Assembly (NCBI GenBank): GCA_012963565.1
Contig: DTVJ01000053.1
Span: forward strand, 1 to 9,549
Origin: Piscirickettsiaceae bacterium
Lineage (GTDB): Bacteria; Pseudomonadota; Gammaproteobacteria; PS1; Pseudothioglobaceae
Direction: 5' to 3'
DNA: 9,549 bases
Under the pieces are notes generated by a model. It worked only from the letters and a program-made list of their open reading frames with translations. It did no database searches and was not told the DNA's origin. Position numbers and translations under genes: made by a program. Shown here one piece after another: positions 5,878 to 9,549 of this stretch. The number at the start of each line of letters is the position of its first letter. The stretch's first letter is position 1.

Positions 5878-5908
5878 GCTATAAGCTTAGTTTTGGATCT
5901 AAAAAAAT

Positions 5909-6640
5909 ATGTCTGAAAGATTACAAAAACTTATTGCCACTGCAGGTTACGGATCGCGTCGTTGGGCGGAGAGGCTAATCGAGCAAGGGCGCGTTGAAGT
6001 TAATAATAAAACTGCCAGTATTGGTGATAAGGCCGAGATTACTGATAAGGTAAAAATTGATGGCCGTAAGATTGATTTGGCTCGCTATAGTGAGGAAGAA
6101 ACCAAAGTTATCATTCTTAACAAGCAAGCCGGTGTAATCTGCTCCAATAAAGATGAAGAGGGTCGAAAAAGCGTTTACGACTTACTGCCTAAGGAATCCC
6201 GTTGGGTCATGGTAGGGCGCTTGGATTTAAATACTTCAGGTTTACTATTGTTTACTAACAATGGCGATTTGGCCAATAAACTCATGCATCCTTCATCAGA
6301 AATTGACCGTGAATATGCAGTTCGAGTGCTGGGTCAAGTAGAAAATGAAGATTTAAAAAAACTCACTGAAGGGATTGAGCTAGAAGACGGTTTTGCTAAG
6401 TTTAACCGAGTGACCTTTGGTGGGGGTGAGGGTGCTAATCGTTGGTATAAGGTAGTACTTAAAGAAGGTAGAAAGCGCGAGGTCAGACGTTTGTGGGAGG
6501 CTTTAGGTTTTAAAGTATCGCGCTTAATTCGTGTGCGTTTTGGCGAGATACGTCTACCAGAAAATCTCAAAGCTAATCAGTACGATTACCTCAAACCTGG
6601 GCAGGTTAATCAATTGCTCAGAGCAGTAAAACTTAAGTAA
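5909..6640 (+). CDS. rluB: 23S rRNA pseudouridine synthase RluB
   Basis: A 243-residue enzyme of the RsuA/RluB family that converts a uridine to pseudouridine; E. coli RluB acts on U2605 of 23S rRNA. Residues 3-45 form an S4 RNA-binding domain (ERLQKLIATAGYGSRR...). The catalytic motif GRLDLNTSGLLLFT begins at 103 with D106 as the expected nucleophile; DREYAVRV (133-140) carries the conserved tyrosine, and EGRKREVRRLWEALG (186-200) is the third family motif. The RLQKLIATAGYGSRR start and the EGRKREVRRL motif favour RluB over RsuA, RluE or RluF. It lacks the long basic C-terminal tail present in many RluB proteins (E. coli has about 290 residues). Only a weak GGA lies 11 nt before the ATG. It sits 31 nt after trpS, a pairing seen in other gammaproteobacteria, though usually with scpA and scpB between them. 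No convincing terminator follows; the AT hairpin near 6665-6681 is too weak to call. Confidence 0.9.
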   Translation: MSERLQKLIATAGYGSRRWAERLIEQGRVEVNNKTASIGDKAEITDKVKIDGRKIDLARYSEEETKVIILNKQAGVICSNKDEEGRKSVYDLLPKESRWVMVGRLDLNTSGLLLFTNNGDLANKLMHPSSEIDREYAVRVLGQVENEDLKKLTEGIELEDGFAKFNRVTFGGGEGANRWYKVVLKEGRKREVRRLWEALGFKVSRLIRVRFGEIRLPENLKANQYDYLKPGQVNQLLRAVKLK

Positions 6641-6718
6641 TTCTTTAAAATACTTTAAGCACTAAAAAAATATTATTTTTTGCCATATTTCACTGTCCAA
6701 AATATAGGCTCTGTCGAG

Positions 6719-6724
6719 TATAAT
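6719..6724 (+). promoter_or_regulatory. -10 element of the ileS promoter
   Basis: A perfect TATAAT lies 30 nt before the chosen ileS start, in the 114-nt gap after rluB. No good -35 hexamer is found 16-18 bp upstream (TCCAAA at 6696-6701 matches only half). Transcription would begin near 6731, giving a leader of about 24 nt, much like that of trpS. The leader is too short to hold a T-box or other riboswitch. Confidence 0.55.
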
Positions 6725-6754
6725 TGCGCTTTTAATCTATGTTTATAAGTGCCT

Positions 6755-9526
6755 GTGTCCGATTATAAATCCACCTTAAATTTACCTGCCACGACGTTTG
6801 CCATGAAGGCAAATCTTGCGAATCGAGAGGGTGGTTTTTTAAAAAAATGGGAAGATGATAATCTTTATGCACGCATTCGAGAGCATAATAAAGGCAAACC
6901 TAAATTCACCTTGCATGATGGTCCTCCGTATGCGAACGGTGATATCCATATTGGTCATGCTGTTAATAAAGTACTTAAAGATATTATCATTAAGTCAAAA
7001 TCTTTATCGGGTTTTGATGCGCCTTACGTGCCAGGTTGGGATTGTCACGGTTTGCCGATCGAGCTGAATGTTGAAAAGAAAAAAGGCAAAGTAGGGCAAA
7101 AGATTAGTGCCAATGATTTTAGGGCTGAGTGTAGAAAATACGCCGATACTCAAGTTACCAAACAAAAGCAGGATTTCCAACGTCTAGGTATCTTAGGTGA
7201 TTGGGATAATCCCTATCTCACTAAAGACTTTAACTATGAAGCTGATATTGTTCGTGCCTTAGGTAAGATTGTTGAAAATGGCCATGTGTCTAAAGGTTAT
7301 AAGCCCGTTCATTGGTGTACTGAGTGTGGTTCAGCGCTCGCTGAAGCTGAGGTTGAATATAAGGATAAGCGATCTGATGCGATTGACGTTAAATTTAAGA
7401 TTATTGATGATGAGCTATTCTCGGTAAACAAGCCAGTATCATTGGTGATTTGGACTACCACGCCATGGACACTACCAGCGAATGAAGCGGTTGCACTTCA
7501 CCCTGATCTTGACTACGTGTTGGTAGATGTAGGTGATGAATATTATTTATTAGCACAAGCACTAGCTGAGAATGCAGTGGCTCGTTACGGTATTGAGAAC
7601 GCTCTGATTGGAGAGCAAACTTTCTCAGGTGCTAAGCTCGAGGGCTTAAAGGTACAACATCCATTTTACGATAAGCAAGTAAGTGTTATTTTGGGTGATC
7701 ACGTTACCACTGAAGCAGGTACAGGTGCCGTACATACTGCACCAGCCCATGGTCAAGAAGACTACGCAGTAGGACTTAAGTATAACTTACCAGTTGAATG
7801 CCCCGTTGATGGACGTGGTGTGTTTTTTGAAGATACTGAGTTATTAGGCGGGCAATTTATTTTTAAAGCCAACGCGAGTGTGGTTGACATTCTTGAAAAT
7901 GCCAATACCTTGGTGAAGCATGAGCCATTAGAGCATTCATATCCACATTGCTGGCGCCACAAGACACCAGTTATTTTTAGAGCAACACCACAATGGTTTA
8001 TCTCAATGCAGAAAAATGGGCTTAGAGACAATGTTAACGCCGAAATACCGAAGGTTGAGTGGATTCCAGATTGGGGACAAAAGCGGATTGAGTTGATGGT
8101 CGGTAATCGCCCTGATTGGTGTATTTCACGTCAGCGTTTTTGGGGTGTGCCAATCACTTTATTTGTACACAAACAAACAGGTGAATTACATCCGAATACT
8201 AAGGAATTGTTTGCTACGGTTGCGGCTAAGATTGAGCAAGGCGGTATTGAAGCTTGGTTTGAAGCTGATGTTAAAGATTTTTTAGGCGCAGATGCTGATG
8301 AATACGATAAAACCACTGATACGCTCGATGTGTGGTTTGATTCAGGTGTGAGCCATTACGCGGTATTAAGAGCTAGAGAAGACTTATCTGATGTGGCTGA
8401 TTTGTATTTAGAGGGCTCTGATCAACATCGTGGTTGGTTTCAGTCCTCGCTGATTTCTTCATGCGCGATTAATGGTAAAGCACCTTATAAGCAAGTATTA
8501 ACCCACGGCTTTACCGTGGACCAAAACGGCCATAAGATGAGTAAATCATTAGGCAATGTCATACCGCCACAAAAAGTAGTGAATAACCTGGGCGCGGATA
8601 TTTTGCGTTTATGGATTGCTAGCACCGATTACACTGGAGAGATGACAGTATCTGATGAGATCTTAAAGCGTTCAGCTGACTCTTATCGTCGTATACGTAA
8701 CACGATCCGTTTTATGCTATCTAACATGCAAGGGTTTGAGGCGAGCCAGCATTTGGTCAGCCATGATAAGATGCTAGATTTAGATAAGTGGATTGTCTCC
8801 AAAACAGCTGATTTACAAGTGCAAATTTTGCAAGGTTTCGAGCAGTATAACTTCCACAATGTGATGCAATTGATCTTGAACTTCTGCACCAATGATTTGG
8901 GTGGCTTTTATTTGGATATCATTAAAGATCGTCAATACACTACTGGGGAGAACTCACTGGCAAGACGTTCCGCTCAGAGTGCACTGTATCATTTAACTCA
9001 GGCTATGGTACGTTGGTTATCCCCAGTATTATCATTTACTGCAGAAGAGATTTGGCAGACGTTATCAATAGATACAGACGAGAGTATTTTCTTGCAATCT
9101 TGGTATCAAGAATTAATAGGTGGCTATGAAAATGATTCTATCGAAACAGCGCGTTTAATTAACCCAGAGATTCGCAAACAAATGGAAGGTATGCGTGCCG
9201 ACAAGGTGATTGGATCCTCTCTAGATGCTGAAGTGGATATTTATTGTGTAGATGAAGTATATCAATCATTAGCCAAGTTGGGCGATGAGCTACGCTTTGT
9301 GTTTATTACTTCCTATGCCAGAATTCACCCAATCAGTGAACAAGTAGCGGGTTGTGTTGAGGTGGAAGAGGGCGTAATGATTAAGGTTTCAAAAAGCGAA
9401 TTTGATAAATGTGTACGTTGCTGGCATCATCGTGAAAACGTAGGGAGTCATGACGAGCACCCTGAATTATGTGGACGTTGCGTTGAAAACGTTGCTGGTG
9501 ATGGCGAACAAAGGCATTACGCGTGA
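6755..9526 (+). CDS. ileS: Isoleucine--tRNA ligase
   Basis: A class I aminoacyl-tRNA synthetase of 923 residues from the chosen start, close to the E. coli length (938). It charges tRNA-Ile and edits misactivated valine. The GTG at 6755 gives MSDYKSTLNLP, the same N-terminus as E. coli IleS as I recall it; an in-frame GTG at 6749 would add two residues. Neither has a clear Shine-Dalgarno. Motifs in this numbering: HIGH at 65-68 within PPYANGDIHIGH, the CP1 editing domain with TTTPWTLPANEA and GTGAVHTAPAHGQEDY (the catalytic Asp lies in the ED pair), KMSKS at 594-598, a helical anticodon-binding domain, and a C-terminal zinc finger from C886, C889, C906 and C909 (CxxC...CxxC). This zinc-finger type is the bacterial, mupirocin-sensitive class in general family terms. 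It overlaps the next gene by 4 nt, consistent with the common ileS-lspA arrangement. The usual upstream partner ribF is not here; rluB is. Confidence 0.97.
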   Translation: MSDYKSTLNLPATTFAMKANLANREGGFLKKWEDDNLYARIREHNKGKPKFTLHDGPPYANGDIHIGHAVNKVLKDIIIKSKSLSGFDAPYVPGWDCHGLPIELNVEKKKGKVGQKISANDFRAECRKYADTQVTKQKQDFQRLGILGDWDNPYLTKDFNYEADIVRALGKIVENGHVSKGYKPVHWCTECGSALAEAEVEYKDKRSDAIDVKFKIIDDELFSVNKPVSLVIWTTTPWTLPANEAVALHPDLDYVLVDVGDEYYLLAQALAENAVARYGIENALIGEQTFSGAKLEGLKVQHPFYDKQVSVILGDHVTTEAGTGAVHTAPAHGQEDYAVGLKYNLPVECPVDGRGVFFEDTELLGGQFIFKANASVVDILENANTLVKHEPLEHSYPHCWRHKTPVIFRATPQWFISMQKNGLRDNVNAEIPKVEWIPDWGQKRIELMVGNRPDWCISRQRFWGVPITLFVHKQTGELHPNTKELFATVAAKIEQGGIEAWFEADVKDFLGADADEYDKTTDTLDVWFDSGVSHYAVLRAREDLSDVADLYLEGSDQHRGWFQSSLISSCAINGKAPYKQVLTHGFTVDQNGHKMSKSLGNVIPPQKVVNNLGADILRLWIASTDYTGEMTVSDEILKRSADSYRRIRNTIRFMLSNMQGFEASQHLVSHDKMLDLDKWIVSKTADLQVQILQGFEQYNFHNVMQLILNFCTNDLGGFYLDIIKDRQYTTGENSLARRSAQSALYHLTQAMVRWLSPVLSFTAEEIWQTLSIDTDESIFLQSWYQELIGGYENDSIETARLINPEIRKQMEGMRADKVIGSSLDAEVDIYCVDEVYQSLAKLGDELRFVFITSYARIHPISEQVAGCVEVEEGVMIKVSKSEFDKCVRCWHHRENVGSHDEHPELCGRCVENVAGDGEQRHYA

Positions 9527-9549
9527 GAACGCTTAAACTTGATCTAGGT
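9523..9549 (+). CDS. lspA: Probable signal peptidase II (lspA), first nine codons only
   Basis: A GTG at 9523 overlaps the ileS stop in a GTGA arrangement and opens a frame reading (M)RTLKLDLG to the window edge. Nothing in nine codons identifies the protein by itself. The call rests on the very common ileS-lspA gene order of gammaproteobacteria, the coupled 4-nt overlap, and the plausible short polar N-terminus expected before the first membrane helix of LspA. Confidence 0.5.

Noticed and set aside
6632..6681. Possible terminator after rluB from AT hairpins (CTTAAGTA with TACTTTAAG; the A/T run at 6665-6681)
   Set aside because: The first stem needs a bulge, the second is pure A-T with almost no loop, and neither has a GC stem followed by a T run on the + strand, so termination is not supported.
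6749..6751. GTG at 6749 as the ileS start
   Set aside because: The GTG two codons later gives exactly the MSDYKSTLNLP N-terminus expected for IleS. The upstream GTG remains possible but adds only two residues without support.
6739..6768. Nine-codon upstream frame (MFISACVRL) overlapping the ileS start, possible leader peptide
   Set aside because: It has no ribosome binding site, contains only one Ile codon, and no attenuator hairpin follows. A frame this short near a start is expected by chance.

Overview
This window looks like a chromosomal segment of an AT-rich gammaproteobacterium. The encoded proteins (YgfZ, NhaD, CoaX, a long TrpS, RluB, IleS) are of gammaproteobacterial type. The low G+C, the Na+/H+ antiporter NhaD and the small acidic porin suggest a marine lineage such as the SUP05/Thioglobus group of sulfur oxidisers and their relatives. 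That placement is inference from general similarity; no phylogeny was run. There are no insertion sequences, phage genes, CRISPR arrays, tRNAs or rRNAs.

Layout. All genes are on the + strand. (1) Positions 1-353 hold the C-terminal end of a membrane protein of the urate-oxidase-N-terminal/PuuD-like family, followed by an intrinsic terminator at 431-453. (2) Positions 354-720 form a dense AT-rich control region: inverted repeats, a ladder of four helically phased TTTGYA repeats, a near-consensus sigma70 promoter, and a UUCG-capped 5'-UTR hairpin. It drives a monocistronic outer-membrane porin (721-1644), which ends at a strong UUCG-capped terminator (1688-1720). (3) ygfZ-nhaD-coaX (1774-4629) is a tightly packed cassette whose genes overlap by 4 and 14 nt, so they are probably translationally coupled. 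(4) trpS (4678-5877) has its own extended -10 promoter and is followed 31 nt later by rluB (5909-6640). (5) ileS (6755-9526) has its own -10 element and runs by a 4-nt overlap into a gene cut by the window edge, probably lspA.

Functions fall into housekeeping translation (TrpS, IleS, RluB), Fe-S protein maintenance (YgfZ), CoA synthesis (CoaX), ion homeostasis (NhaD), outer-membrane permeability (porin) and probably lipoprotein maturation (LspA).

Most of the window is ordinary core genome and I do not see a convincing undescribed multi-gene system. The items most worth a second look are the porin control region (phased repeats plus the UTR hairpin), a four-cysteine motif in TrpS resembling the [4Fe-4S] motif of Thermotoga TrpRS, the absence of scpAB between trpS and rluB, and the uneven use of Shine-Dalgarno sites across the window.
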